Origin: Gemmatimonadaceae bacterium
GTDB taxonomy: Bacteria > Gemmatimonadota > Gemmatimonadetes > Gemmatimonadales > Gemmatimonadaceae
Reading direction: 5' to 3'
Assembly (NCBI GenBank): GCA_019694735.1
Contig: JAIBBJ010000013.1
Span: 1 to 36,906, forward strand
DNA length: 36,906 nt
The position numbers and the translations under genes were made by a program. This document shows positions 16,413 to 24,124 of the stretch, in pieces; the stretch's first letter is position 1, and each line of letters starts with the position of its first letter. The notes beneath the pieces were generated by a model, which was not told the origin of the DNA, did no database searches, and saw only the letters and a list, made by a program, of their open reading frames with translations.

Positions 16413-16428
16413 ATCGGCGGGCGCCCGA

Positions 16429-16478
16429 CGAGACACGGCGGCCCCGGATGCGAAGGCATCCGGGGCCGCCGTGTCTCG
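16429..16478. terminator. perfect 23-bp bidirectional terminator hairpin
   Basis: 16429-16451 pairs with 16456-16478 over 23 bp without mismatch, loop GAAG. It lies between the convergent ends of the nuclease gene (stop at 16412) and the Rieske gene (stop at 16487), so it can serve both. It is the strongest hairpin in the window. Confidence 0.8.
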
Positions 16479-16486
16479 CGGGGACT

Positions 16487-17023
16487 TCAGCCGACGGTGA
16501 GCGTCCCCGCCAGCGCATCGAGGGTGACACCGTATTCGGCGAGGTCCGAAGCCCGTTGCCCACCGGTCCATCGCCCCTGGGCGTCGAACCGCGCCCCGTG
16601 ATTGGGGCATTCGAAGCCGCCGCCCGTGATCGCGATGGGGCGGTAGCCCGCGTGCGGACAGATCATCGAGAACGCGCGAAAGGTGCCCGCCGTCAGGCGG
16701 GCGACCGCGATCGGCCGGCGGCCGCCGCCATCCACGCGCGCGATGCCGCCGTCGGCGGCGAGCGCGGGGAAGTCCGCGAGCACGACCACCAGCGGACCAC
16801 TGCTGGTGACGCCCCCACCGCCGGACTCGGCGCCCGTGACCCCGCCGATGTTGCCGTCGCCGCACGCGGCGAGGAAGGCCGCGACCGTAGCGGCGAGGGT
16901 CGTCGCGAGGAAGTGTCGGCGGGCGGGATCGCACGCGTCGGGCACGGCGCGGAGACCGGCGTCGGGGCAGTCCGCGGCGCAGCGCGGCGACGGCGGAACG
17001 CGCGGGGTGACGGCGCCGCTCAT
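16487..17023 (-). CDS. Rieske [2Fe-2S] protein, Tat-exported lipoprotein
   Basis: This encodes 178 residues. The C-terminal Rieske fold has SMICPHAGY with Cys122 and His124, and CPNHGARF with Cys139 and His142: the full set of cluster ligands. The disulfide cysteines of the respiratory bc1 type are absent, so this is a ferredoxin- or soluble-type Rieske domain. The N-terminus has ARRHFL (Tat) and then LAAC, a lipobox at Cys54, so folded export and lipid anchoring in the periplasm are likely. About 34 residues with three Cys (15, 19, 31) precede the twin arginine, unusually long; a GTG at residue 28 is an alternative start. The ATGA overlap with the upstream membrane gene supports the longer start. 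Likely role: electron carrier paired with that membrane protein. Confidence 0.9.
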   Translation of the reverse strand: MSGAVTPRVPPSPRCAADCPDAGLRAVPDACDPARRHFLATTLAATVAAFLAACGDGNIGGVTGAESGGGGVTSSGPLVVVLADFPALAADGGIARVDGGGRRPIAVARLTAGTFRAFSMICPHAGYRPIAITGGGFECPNHGARFDAQGRWTGGQRASDLAEYGVTLDALAGTLTVG

Positions 17024-17634
17024 CGCCGGCTCGCGAAGACGTCGAGCATCGTCAGGTAGCTGACGGTCGCGATGCCGATCGACGAGAGCGCGACCGCCCG
17101 GTGCAGGTCTCGCGCATCGCCCGATGTCTCGGCGCGGTCGGCGAGGAGGCCGGTCGCGACGAAGCCCGCGTCCGCCACGAGCATCGTGACCCCATGGAAC
17201 GTGCGCCGCCCACGATCCGTGGGGTCACGTCGTGCCTCCCAGAGGTTCTGGACGCCGGTGAACGTGTTGAGCCCGAAGAGCGCGGCGACGCCGGTGGCCG
17301 CGACGCGGTGGCCGGTCCGCGCCCAGGCCGGCGCCTCGAAGCTCTTCTCGACGAGCTGCCGGCCGGCGGCGTACTGGAACGCGAAGAGCGGAAGCACGAA
17401 GTAGCTGGCCGTACGGTGCACGTCGAGGCGACGATAGTACGCGGCCGAGTACTCGAATGCCGTGTCGGGCGCCGCGCCGCGCGGGCCGCGCCCCACCCCG
17501 CCCCGCGCGGCGTCGAACCGGGCGAGCACGACGGGGGCAGCGGGCGTCGAGGCACGGTCCGGCACCGCGGCGAGGGTCGCGGGGACTTGCGCGAGCGCCT
17601 GCACGACGAGGAACGAGAGGACGGTGAGGTCCAT
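17020..17634 (-). CDS. four-helix membrane protein with conserved-looking histidines, possible b-type heme carrier
   Basis: This encodes 204 residues. Start 17634 gives a signal-like N-terminus (MDLTVLSFLVVQALAQ); an in-frame ATG at 17700 is possible. After a Pro/Ala/Gly-rich linker come four hydrophobic segments (about 74-90, 110-130, 147-165, 178-198), each opening with a His: His73, His109, His147, His178. A His at the start of every helix is the arrangement that would suit bis-His heme coordination, as in cytochrome b561-like bundles, but I do not recognise the family and heme binding is inferred. Its stop overlaps the Rieske start (ATGA), so the two are translationally coupled. It diverges from the dipeptidase across 85 nt. 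Confidence 0.75.
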   Translation of the reverse strand: MDLTVLSFLVVQALAQVPATLAAVPDRASTPAAPVVLARFDAARGGVGRGPRGAAPDTAFEYSAAYYRRLDVHRTASYFVLPLFAFQYAAGRQLVEKSFEAPAWARTGHRVAATGVAALFGLNTFTGVQNLWEARRDPTDRGRRTFHGVTMLVADAGFVATGLLADRAETSGDARDLHRAVALSSIGIATVSYLTMLDVFASRR

Positions 17635-17719
17635 GCGGTGGGGGGCGGGGGTGGCGCCCGACGTCGGCCGGGGCGAAGCTGTTGGGGCCTGCTCTCCCAT
17701 ATCCTTTACCGGTGAAGCG

Positions 17720-19030
17720 ATGTCAAGGTTCCTTCGGTCGGTCCTGCCCCTCCTCGTGCTCACCGCTGGCCGCGCCCGGGCGCAGGACGACCCGGCGCTC
17801 GTCGCGCGGGCCCGCGCGATCCATGACCGCGTGATGACGCTCGACACCCACGTGGACATCAGTCCGGCCGCCTTCCGGCGCGATTCCGCGAACTACGTCA
17901 CCGGGATCGCGCGCAACCAGGTGGACCTGCCGAAGATGGAGGCCGGCGGGCTCGATGCCGCGTTCCTCATCGTGTACGTGGGACAGGCCCGCGTCATCAA
18001 CGACTCCACGATGGCCGAGGCGTATCGCCAGGCGATGGAGAAGTTCGCGGCGGTGCACCGGCTCACCGACTCGCTGGCGCCGACGCGCGTGGGCTTCGCC
18101 CGCACCCCCGACGAGGCGCGGCGCATCTACGCGAGCGGGCGGAAGGTCGTCTTCATCGGCATCGAGAACGGGTTCCCGATCGGCAACGACCTGTCGCGGA
18201 TCCGCCAGTTCGCCGAGCTCGGCGGGCGCTACCTCTCACTCGCGCACAACGGGCACAGCCAGCTGTCCGACTCGAACACCGGCGAGCGCGACGGCGTGTG
18301 GCAATGGAACGGGCTCAGTCCGATGGGGCGCCAGGCGATCGACTCGCTGAACCTGTACGGCGTGATGATCGACATCTCGCACCCGAGCAAGGCGTCGATG
18401 ATGCAGACCGTGGAGCGCACGAAGGCGCCGATCATCGCCTCGCACTCCGGCGTCCGGGCGCTCTGCAACGTCTCCCGCAACCTCGACGACGAGCAGATCC
18501 GCGCGATGGGGCGGAACGGCGGCGTGATCCAGCTGGTGGCCTTCAACAGCTACGTGAAGTGCAACCCCGTCCGGGACGCGGAGCGGCAGGCGGCGGTGAC
18601 GGCGCTGCGCCAGCAGTACGGCATCACGGCGACCGCGCCGCGCGAGGTGCAGCAGGCGGTCGCGGCGCTGCCCGAGGACCGGCGCAACGCCTTCCTGGCG
18701 GCGCAGGAGGACATCACCGCGCGCCGCTACCCGGCCGACCCGATGGCGACGGTGAAGGACTACGTCGACCACATCGACTACGTCGTGAAGATGATCGGCA
18801 TCGACCACGTCGGGATCAGCTCCGACTTCGACGGCGGCGGCGGCGTGGACGGGTGGCGCAACGCGTCGGAGACGTTCAACGTGACCCTGGAGCTCGTGCG
18901 GCGCGGGTACACCGAGGAGCAGATCGCCAGGATCTGGAGCGGCAACCTGCTGCGCGTGATGGGAGAGGTGCAGGCGGTGGGCACGCGGCTGCGCGGCGGC
19001 CGGGCGATGGACGACGGGGCGGCGCCGTGA
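17720..19030 (+). CDS. membrane dipeptidase, peptidase family M19
   Basis: This encodes 436 residues. The signal peptide (MSRFLRSVLPLLVLTAGRARAQ) directs it to the periplasm. The TIM-barrel zinc sites of M19 are visible: TLDTHVDIS (His44, Asp46), GIENGFPIG (bridging Glu), LSLAHNGHS, IIASHSGVRALC (His) and the C-terminal IDHVGISSDFDGGGG motif. M19 enzymes (renal dipeptidase type) cleave dipeptides, including L,D and D-containing ones, with two zinc ions, and so serve peptide or cell-wall scavenging. The last 4 nt overlap the DUF2177 gene (GTGA). Confidence 0.95.
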   Translation: MSRFLRSVLPLLVLTAGRARAQDDPALVARARAIHDRVMTLDTHVDISPAAFRRDSANYVTGIARNQVDLPKMEAGGLDAAFLIVYVGQARVINDSTMAEAYRQAMEKFAAVHRLTDSLAPTRVGFARTPDEARRIYASGRKVVFIGIENGFPIGNDLSRIRQFAELGGRYLSLAHNGHSQLSDSNTGERDGVWQWNGLSPMGRQAIDSLNLYGVMIDISHPSKASMMQTVERTKAPIIASHSGVRALCNVSRNLDDEQIRAMGRNGGVIQLVAFNSYVKCNPVRDAERQAAVTALRQQYGITATAPREVQQAVAALPEDRRNAFLAAQEDITARRYPADPMATVKDYVDHIDYVVKMIGIDHVGISSDFDGGGGVDGWRNASETFNVTLELVRRGYTEEQIARIWSGNLLRVMGEVQAVGTRLRGGRAMDDGAAP

Positions 19031-19434
19031 CCGTCGGCGCGCAGCTCAAGCTGTACCTCGCCTGCCTCGCGGTCTTCTTCGCCCTCGACCTCACCTGGCT
19101 CGGGGTCGTCGCGAAGGGCTTCTACCAGCAGCAGCTCGGGCACCTCACGCGGCCCGACGTGATCTGGTGGGCCGCGATCCTGTTCTACCTCATCTACGTG
19201 GCTGCGATCGTCGTGCTGTGCGTGGCGCCGGCGGTGGAGAAGGGCTCGCTCGCGCGCGCCCTCGCGCTCGGCGCGCTCTTCGGCCTCGCGGCCTACGCGG
19301 CCTTCGACCTCACGTCGCTGGCCCTGCTGAAGGACTTCCCCGTGCGGGCGGTGGTCGTCGACCTCGCGTGGGGCACGGCGCTCACCGCCACCGTGTCCGC
19401 GGCGGGATTCGCGGTGGCGCGCCGGCTGGGTTAG
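19027..19434 (+). CDS. DUF2177 family membrane protein
   Basis: This encodes 135 residues. A GTG start overlaps the dipeptidase stop (GTGA). Four membrane helices fill nearly the whole chain: LKLYLACLAVFFALDLTWLGV, then a helix with the WWAAILFYLIYVAAI pattern typical of DUF2177, ALALGALFGLAAYAAFDLT, and a final VVVDLAWGTALTATVSAAGF. The family is of unknown function; conserved DxxWLG and AxFDLT segments are present. Coupling to the dipeptidase suggests a shared transcript only. Its stop codon overlaps the convergent paaZ stop within the bases TTAG. Confidence 0.85.
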   Translation: MTVGAQLKLYLACLAVFFALDLTWLGVVAKGFYQQQLGHLTRPDVIWWAAILFYLIYVAAIVVLCVAPAVEKGSLARALALGALFGLAAYAAFDLTSLALLKDFPVRAVVVDLAWGTALTATVSAAGFAVARRLG

Positions 19435-19446
19435 CCGGCGCGCCGC
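19414..19446. terminator. hairpin spanning the overlapping stop codons of two convergent genes
   Basis: 19416-19427 pairs with 19433-19444 over 12 perfect bp, extendable by a wobble and one GC pair to 19414-19446, loop GGGTT. Both stops (TAG of the DUF2177 gene, TAA of paaZ on the other strand) fall inside it. It is a plausible bidirectional terminator built into coding sequence. Confidence 0.55.
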
Positions 19447-21473
19447 ACCAGCGTGAGGATCGAGTAGAGCGCCACCGCCTCCCCGTGCTGGTTCGAGACC
19501 TCGACGTCCCATTCGACGACGCCTTGCGGGATGCCGCCCTCCGGGGTGTCCTTGGCCGTCTTCTGCTTGACCGTGAGCCGCACGCGGATGGTATCGCCCG
19601 GATAGACGGGCTTGGTGAAGCGCAGCTTCTCCAGTCCGTAGTTCGCGAGCACGGGACCCAGCGCCGGGTCGACGAACAGCCCCGCGGCGGCCGAGACGAT
19701 GAAGTAGCCGTGCGCGACCCGCCCGGTGAAGACGCCGTTCGTGCGCGCCTCCTCGTCGCTCATGTGCGCGTAGAAGCGGTCGCCCGAGAGCGCGGCGAAG
19801 GCCGCGATGTCGTCGAGCGTGATCGTCCGGGTGCCGGTGACCAGCGTGTCGCCGATCTCCAGCGCGTCGAAGGTCTTCCGGAACGGGTGCACGACGTCGG
19901 TCCGCTGGGCGGCGCCGGCGCTCCACTCGCGGGTGATCGCGGTGAGCATCGACGGGCTTCCCTGCACCGCGGTGCGCTGCATGTAGTGCAGGACGCCGCG
20001 CGCGCCACCCATCTCCTCACCGCCGCCCGCTCGTCCGGGTCCGCCGTGCACGAGGTTGGGCAAGGGCGAGCCGTGGCCGGTGCTCTCCTTGGCGCTCGTC
20101 CGGTCGAGCACGAGGAGGCGGCCGTGGTACGGCGCGACGCCGAGCACCACGCGGCGCGCGGTCGCGGCGTCGGCGGTGACGAGCGAGCCGCAGAGCGACC
20201 CACGCCCGCGGCGCGCCAGCTCGACGGCCTCGTCGAGCGTCGCGTACGGCATCACGGTGTTCACCGGCCCGAACGCCTCGATGTCGTGCGGCTCGGCCCG
20301 GCGGAACGGCGCGTCGCAGACCATGAGCATCGGACCGAAGAACGCGCCCCGCTCCCGGTCGGCACCGACCACGGCGAAGTCCGCGTCGCCGTACACCAGC
20401 TCGCCGGCCTCGCGCAGCCGAGCGGCCGCCGCGCCGACGTCGCGCACCTGGCCCTTGCTCGCGAGCGGCCCCATGCGCACGCCCTCCACCGCGGGATCGC
20501 CGATCGTGAGCTTCGCGAGCCGCGCCGTGAGCGCCTGCACGACCGCCTCCTCGAGTCCCGCCGGGACGAGCGTGCGGCGGATCGCCGTGCACCGCTGGCC
20601 CGCCTTCGTGGTCATCTCGCGCGCGACCTCCTTGACGAAGAGGTCGAACTCCTCGGTGCCGGGGACCGCATCGGGGCCGAGGATCGAGCAGTTCAGCGAG
20701 TCGGCCTCCATGTTGAACCGGACGGCGTGTTCGACCACGGCCTTCGACTCCTTCAGCATCCGGCCGGTCGCCGCGCTCCCGGTGAACGCGACCGCGTCCT
20801 GCTCGGTGACGTGCGCGAGCAGGTCGCCCGCCGACCCGACGATCAGCTGGAGCGCGCCCGGCGGCAGGATGCCCGACGCGATCATCTCGCGGAACATCAG
20901 CTCCGTCAGGTAGCTGGTCGCAGTGGCGGGCTTCACGATGCAGGGCACGCCGGCGAGCAGCGCCGGGGCCAGCTTCTCGAGCATCCCCCAGCACGGGAAG
21001 TTGAACGCATTGATGTGGATCGCGACGCCCTCGAGCGGGACGCAGATGTGGCGTCCCGCGAAGGTGCCGCCCTTGGACAGCATCTCCTGCGGCCCCTCGA
21101 CGTGGAACGTCTCGTCGGGGAACTCGCGTCGCCCGCGACTCGCGTACGCGAAGAGGGTGCCGATGCCGCCCTCGATGTCCACCCAGCTGTCCGACCTCGT
21201 CGCGCCCGTCGCGGCGGACAGCGCGTAGAAGGCGTCCTTCCGGTCCAGCAGGTGCCGCGCGAGCGCCTTGAGCATCGCGGCGCGCTGGTGGAACGTGAGC
21301 GCGCGCAGCCGCGGGCCGCCGACGCGGCGTGCGTGCTCGGCCATCGCGCCGAAATCGAGACCACCACTCGAGGTCTCGGCGACCGGGGCGCCCGTCACCG
21401 CGTGGAAGAGCGTGGTCTGCGGGCCGGTGCCCGCGACCCACTGATCGAAGGCGTAGTTCTGCAGGCGGTTCAT
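19431..21473 (-). CDS. paaZ: PaaZ, bifunctional oxepin-CoA hydrolase / 3-oxo-5,6-dehydrosuberyl-CoA semialdehyde dehydrogenase
   Basis: This encodes 680 residues, the normal length. The N-terminal aldehyde dehydrogenase domain (about 1-520) has general base Glu256 (MEADSLN) and nucleophile Cys295 (KAGQRCTAIRR), the same residue numbers as in the E. coli enzyme. The C-terminal MaoC-like hotdog domain (about 535-680) has Asp565 and His570 in SGDRFYAHM, the (R)-hydratase dyad. The enzyme opens oxepin-CoA and oxidises the resulting aldehyde with NADP; both domains appear active. It is the last gene of the paaG-H-I-J-cupin-Y-Z operon, 35 nt after paaY. Confidence 0.97.
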   Translation of the reverse strand: MNRLQNYAFDQWVAGTGPQTTLFHAVTGAPVAETSSGGLDFGAMAEHARRVGGPRLRALTFHQRAAMLKALARHLLDRKDAFYALSAATGATRSDSWVDIEGGIGTLFAYASRGRREFPDETFHVEGPQEMLSKGGTFAGRHICVPLEGVAIHINAFNFPCWGMLEKLAPALLAGVPCIVKPATATSYLTELMFREMIASGILPPGALQLIVGSAGDLLAHVTEQDAVAFTGSAATGRMLKESKAVVEHAVRFNMEADSLNCSILGPDAVPGTEEFDLFVKEVAREMTTKAGQRCTAIRRTLVPAGLEEAVVQALTARLAKLTIGDPAVEGVRMGPLASKGQVRDVGAAAARLREAGELVYGDADFAVVGADRERGAFFGPMLMVCDAPFRRAEPHDIEAFGPVNTVMPYATLDEAVELARRGRGSLCGSLVTADAATARRVVLGVAPYHGRLLVLDRTSAKESTGHGSPLPNLVHGGPGRAGGGEEMGGARGVLHYMQRTAVQGSPSMLTAITREWSAGAAQRTDVVHPFRKTFDALEIGDTLVTGTRTITLDDIAAFAALSGDRFYAHMSDEEARTNGVFTGRVAHGYFIVSAAAGLFVDPALGPVLANYGLEKLRFTKPVYPGDTIRVRLTVKQKTAKDTPEGGIPQGVVEWDVEVSNQHGEAVALYSILTLVRRAG

Positions 21474-21508
21474 CGGGATCTCGGTGGCGGCGGCGGGGCG
21501 CCGGCCGG

Positions 21509-22114
21509 TCAGGCGCCCGTGTCGGCGCGCGTGGCGTTCCAGCTCTTGAGCAGCGCGGATTGCACCGGGCGGTCGGCAGGGACGTCGCGGAGCGGCTCGA
21601 CTGCCCGCCACGAGGCGCGCATCGCCGCGGGAAGCTGCTGGTAGAGCGCCGTGCCCTCGGTCTTCCAGGCGAGCATCTCGTCCGTCACCGGCTTCACGAC
21701 GCGCGCCGGGTTGCCCACGACCACCGAGCGATCCGGCACCTGCAGATCGGCCGGGACGAACGCGAGCGCGCCGACGATGCTCCCCGCGCCGATGACCGCG
21801 TTGTCCATGATGACGGCGTTCATCCCGATCAGCGCGTTGGCGCCGATGCGCGCCCCGTGCACGATGGCCCCGTGGCCGATGTGCGCCCCGGCCTCGAGCA
21901 CGACCGTCACGCCGGGGAACATGTGGATGGTGCAGTTCTCCTGCACGTTGCACCCATCCTCGATCACGATGCCGCCCCAGTCGCCGCGGATCGCCGCACC
22001 GGGCCCGATGTACACGTCCCTCCCGATCACCACGTTGCCGGTCACCGCCGCCTGCGGATGCACGAAGGCGGACTCGTGGATCACCGGGATGAAGTCGTCG
22101 AAGGCGTAGATCAT
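21509..22114 (-). CDS. paaY: PaaY, gamma-carbonic-anhydrase-fold thioesterase/hydrolase
   Basis: This encodes 201 residues. A left-handed beta helix of hexapeptide repeats (VIGRDVYIGPGAAIRG, AVIGAGSIVG) carries three metal-binding His in the gamma-carbonic anhydrase spacing: His64 (in NVQENCTIH), His81 and His86. The C-terminal helix VGNPARVVKPVTDEML is typical of PaaY/CaiE. In phenylacetate degraders PaaY removes stalled or spontaneously formed CoA thioesters, relieving trapped CoA. The ATG overlaps the stop of the membrane cupin gene by 4 nt. Length, fold and operon place make this secure as PaaY; the exact substrate is inferred from the family. Confidence 0.93.
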   Translation of the reverse strand: MIYAFDDFIPVIHESAFVHPQAAVTGNVVIGRDVYIGPGAAIRGDWGGIVIEDGCNVQENCTIHMFPGVTVVLEAGAHIGHGAIVHGARIGANALIGMNAVIMDNAVIGAGSIVGALAFVPADLQVPDRSVVVGNPARVVKPVTDEMLAWKTEGTALYQQLPAAMRASWRAVEPLRDVPADRPVQSALLKSWNATRADTGA

Positions 22115-22866
22115 GTCCGGACCGAGGTGGCGCGCACGGGCGCCACGCGCTCGGCGCCAAGCCAGTGGAGCAGCACGCAGGGCGTGTCGCCCGTCACGAA
22201 GATATCGTGGGGGCGGGCCGGGAGGTGGAAGGCGGCGCCGGCGACCAGCGCGAGCACCTCGCCCTCGTCGAACACGACCTCCGCCGCCCCGCTCAGGACG
22301 AGGCCCGCCTGCTCGACGGCGAGGCGCCGCATCTCGACCGCCGGACCGACATGCGTGGACCAGCGCCATCCGGGCGCCAGCGTCGCGCGCCCGATCACCT
22401 GCTCCCCGAGCCGCACGAGCTCGAACGTCGCGAGCGGCAGGACGCGGCGCTGCTCGGCCTGCTCGAACCGCGCGACAAGTCCTTCCGCGCGCGCGGCCTG
22501 CCGCTGCCAGGCGCGCGCCACCGCGGCCACGGTGTCCTGCGCGGGCGCGCCGGTCAGCGACGCCAGGTCGGGCCCGGCCTCCGGCTTCACCGTCGGCTGC
22601 CGTCCGCGGTGACGCCGCTCCCACAGGGCACCACTCGCCGCACCCGCACCGAACCCCAGCGCGGCGCCCCCGAGCCCGCCGACGACGAGCTTGACGGCGA
22701 AGTAGATGACGCCGAGCGTGGCGTCCGCGCCGTCCTCGAAGGAGGCCATGAGCGCGGCCCATCCGAACGGCGCCGCGCCGAGGAAGCCGACGAGGAACCC
22801 GAGATAGGCCCCGGTATCGGTCATCTCCCCGCGGCGGGGGCCGTAGAAGTCGTCCCGCGCGCTCAC
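22111..22866 (-). CDS. membrane-anchored cupin protein embedded in the paa operon
   Basis: This encodes 251 residues from a GTG start; an ATG at 22824 (residue 15) is an alternative. Two Gly/Ala-rich membrane helices (about 18-42 and 50-78) are followed by a basic linker, a short amphipathic helix (about 106-140, AWQRQAARAEGLVARFEQAEQRR) and a C-terminal cupin (about 142-245). The cupin has GWRWSTHVGP near its start, EQAGLVLSGAAEVVFDEGEV, LVAGAAFHLPARPHDIFVTGD and PCVLLHW, giving three to four His that could hold a metal. It sits between paaJ (46-nt gap) and paaY (ATGA overlap), so it is part of the pathway transcript. I know no named paa gene of this architecture; effector sensing or a small-molecule enzyme are both possible. 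Confidence 0.8.
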   Translation of the reverse strand: MSARDDFYGPRRGEMTDTGAYLGFLVGFLGAAPFGWAALMASFEDGADATLGVIYFAVKLVVGGLGGAALGFGAGAASGALWERRHRGRQPTVKPEAGPDLASLTGAPAQDTVAAVARAWQRQAARAEGLVARFEQAEQRRVLPLATFELVRLGEQVIGRATLAPGWRWSTHVGPAVEMRRLAVEQAGLVLSGAAEVVFDEGEVLALVAGAAFHLPARPHDIFVTGDTPCVLLHWLGAERVAPVRATSVRT

Positions 22867-22912
22867 ACGCCCCCCGCGCGGGACGCGCCGCCGGTGCGCG
22901 CCGCGGGCCAGA

Positions 22913-24124
22913 TCACGCGCGCTCGAGGATCAGCGCGTACCCCTGCCCCACGCCGATGCACATGGTGCAGAGCGCGTAGCGGCCCTGTCGACGCTGCAGC
23001 TCGCGCGCCGCGGTGAGCGCCAGGCGCGCCCCGCTCATCCCGAGCGGATGGCCGAGCGCGATCGCCCCGCCGTTGGGGTTCACGCGCGGGTCGTCGTCCG
23101 CGACGCCGAGCGCGCGCAGCACCGCGAGCCCCTGCGCCGCGAACGCCTCGTTGAGTTCGATCACGTCGAAGTCGCGCATGGCGAGCCCGGTGCGCGCGAG
23201 CAGCCGCTGGGTCGCCGGCACCGGCCCGATGCCCATCACGCGCGGCTCGACGCCGGCCGCCCCCGCCGCGACGATGCGCGCGCTGGGCGCGAGGCCGTGC
23301 GCCTTGAGCCCCGCCTCGCTCGCGACCAGCAGCGCCGCCGCCCCGTCGTTGAGCCCCGACGCGTTGCCAGCGGTCACCGAGCCCGCGCCGTCGTGCCGGA
23401 ACGCCGGCTTGAGCTTGGCCAGGCCCTCCAGCGTCGTCTCCGGCCGGATGAACTCGTCCTGCTCGACGCGCGTCGTGCCCTTCTTGCCGACGATCTCCAC
23501 CGGCACGATCTCCTCGGCGAGCCGTCCCGCGGCCCGCGCGGCGGCCGCCTTCTGCTGCGACCGGAGCGCGAACGCGTCCTGGTCCGCGCGGCTCACGCCG
23601 TAGCGCTCGGCCACGTGCTCCGCCGTCTCGCCCATCGAATCGGTGCCGTGCGCGGCCTTCATCGCCGGGTTGACGAAGCGCCAGCCGAGCGACGTGTCGA
23701 AGAGTTGCATGTCGCGGGCGAAGGCCGTCGCCCCCTTGGAGAGGACGTACGGCGCGCGCGTCATGGACTCGACGCCGCCGGCGACGTACACGTCGCCCTC
23801 ACCGGCCGCGACCCCGCGCGCCGCGCTCGCGACCGCGCTCAGGCCGGAGGCGCAGAGCCGGTTGACCGTCTCGCCGGGCACGGTCGTCGGGAGGCCGGCG
23901 AGCAGGAGCGCCATGCGCGCGACATTGCGGTTGTCCTCGCCCGCCTGGTTGGCGCACCCGAGGATCACGTCGGCGATCGCGGCGGGGTCGAGCGCGGGGT
24001 GTCGGGCGGCGAGCTGCCGGATGACGTGGGCGCCGAGGTCGTCGGCGCGGACGGCGCTGAGCGCGCCGCCGAGCGAGCCGATCGGCGTGCGGACGCCGTC
24101 GACGAGGTACGCGGTGGGGGTCAC
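22913..24124 (-). CDS. paaJ: PaaJ-type thiolase (3-oxoadipyl-CoA / 3-oxo-5,6-dehydrosuberyl-CoA thiolase)
   Basis: This encodes 403 residues from a GTG that overlaps the paaI stop (GTGA). It is a type II thiolase with nucleophile Cys91 (NRLCASGLSAV), His359 (GHPLGMSGAR) and second acid/base Cys389 (TMCIGVGQG). The VNPNGGAIALGHPLG and SGLNDGAAALLV blocks and the length fit PaaJ/PcaF. It carries out the two thiolytic steps that give acetyl-CoA, succinyl-CoA and 2,3-dehydroadipyl-CoA in the lower pathway. Sequence alone does not separate PaaJ from PcaF; the operon does. Confidence 0.95.
   Translation of the reverse strand: MTPTAYLVDGVRTPIGSLGGALSAVRADDLGAHVIRQLAARHPALDPAAIADVILGCANQAGEDNRNVARMALLLAGLPTTVPGETVNRLCASGLSAVASAARGVAAGEGDVYVAGGVESMTRAPYVLSKGATAFARDMQLFDTSLGWRFVNPAMKAAHGTDSMGETAEHVAERYGVSRADQDAFALRSQQKAAAARAAGRLAEEIVPVEIVGKKGTTRVEQDEFIRPETTLEGLAKLKPAFRHDGAGSVTAGNASGLNDGAAALLVASEAGLKAHGLAPSARIVAAGAAGVEPRVMGIGPVPATQRLLARTGLAMRDFDVIELNEAFAAQGLAVLRALGVADDDPRVNPNGGAIALGHPLGMSGARLALTAARELQRRQGRYALCTMCIGVGQGYALILERA

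Noticed and set aside
13002-16934. A very long open frame on the reverse strand opposite the nuclease gene
   Set aside because: Arg/Gly/Ala-rich, low-complexity translation with no domains, antisense to a gene with clear motifs; long spurious frames are expected at this GC content.
19167-21644. A long forward frame opposite paaZ
   Set aside because: Antisense to an intact paaZ with correctly placed catalytic residues; the translation is compositionally biased.
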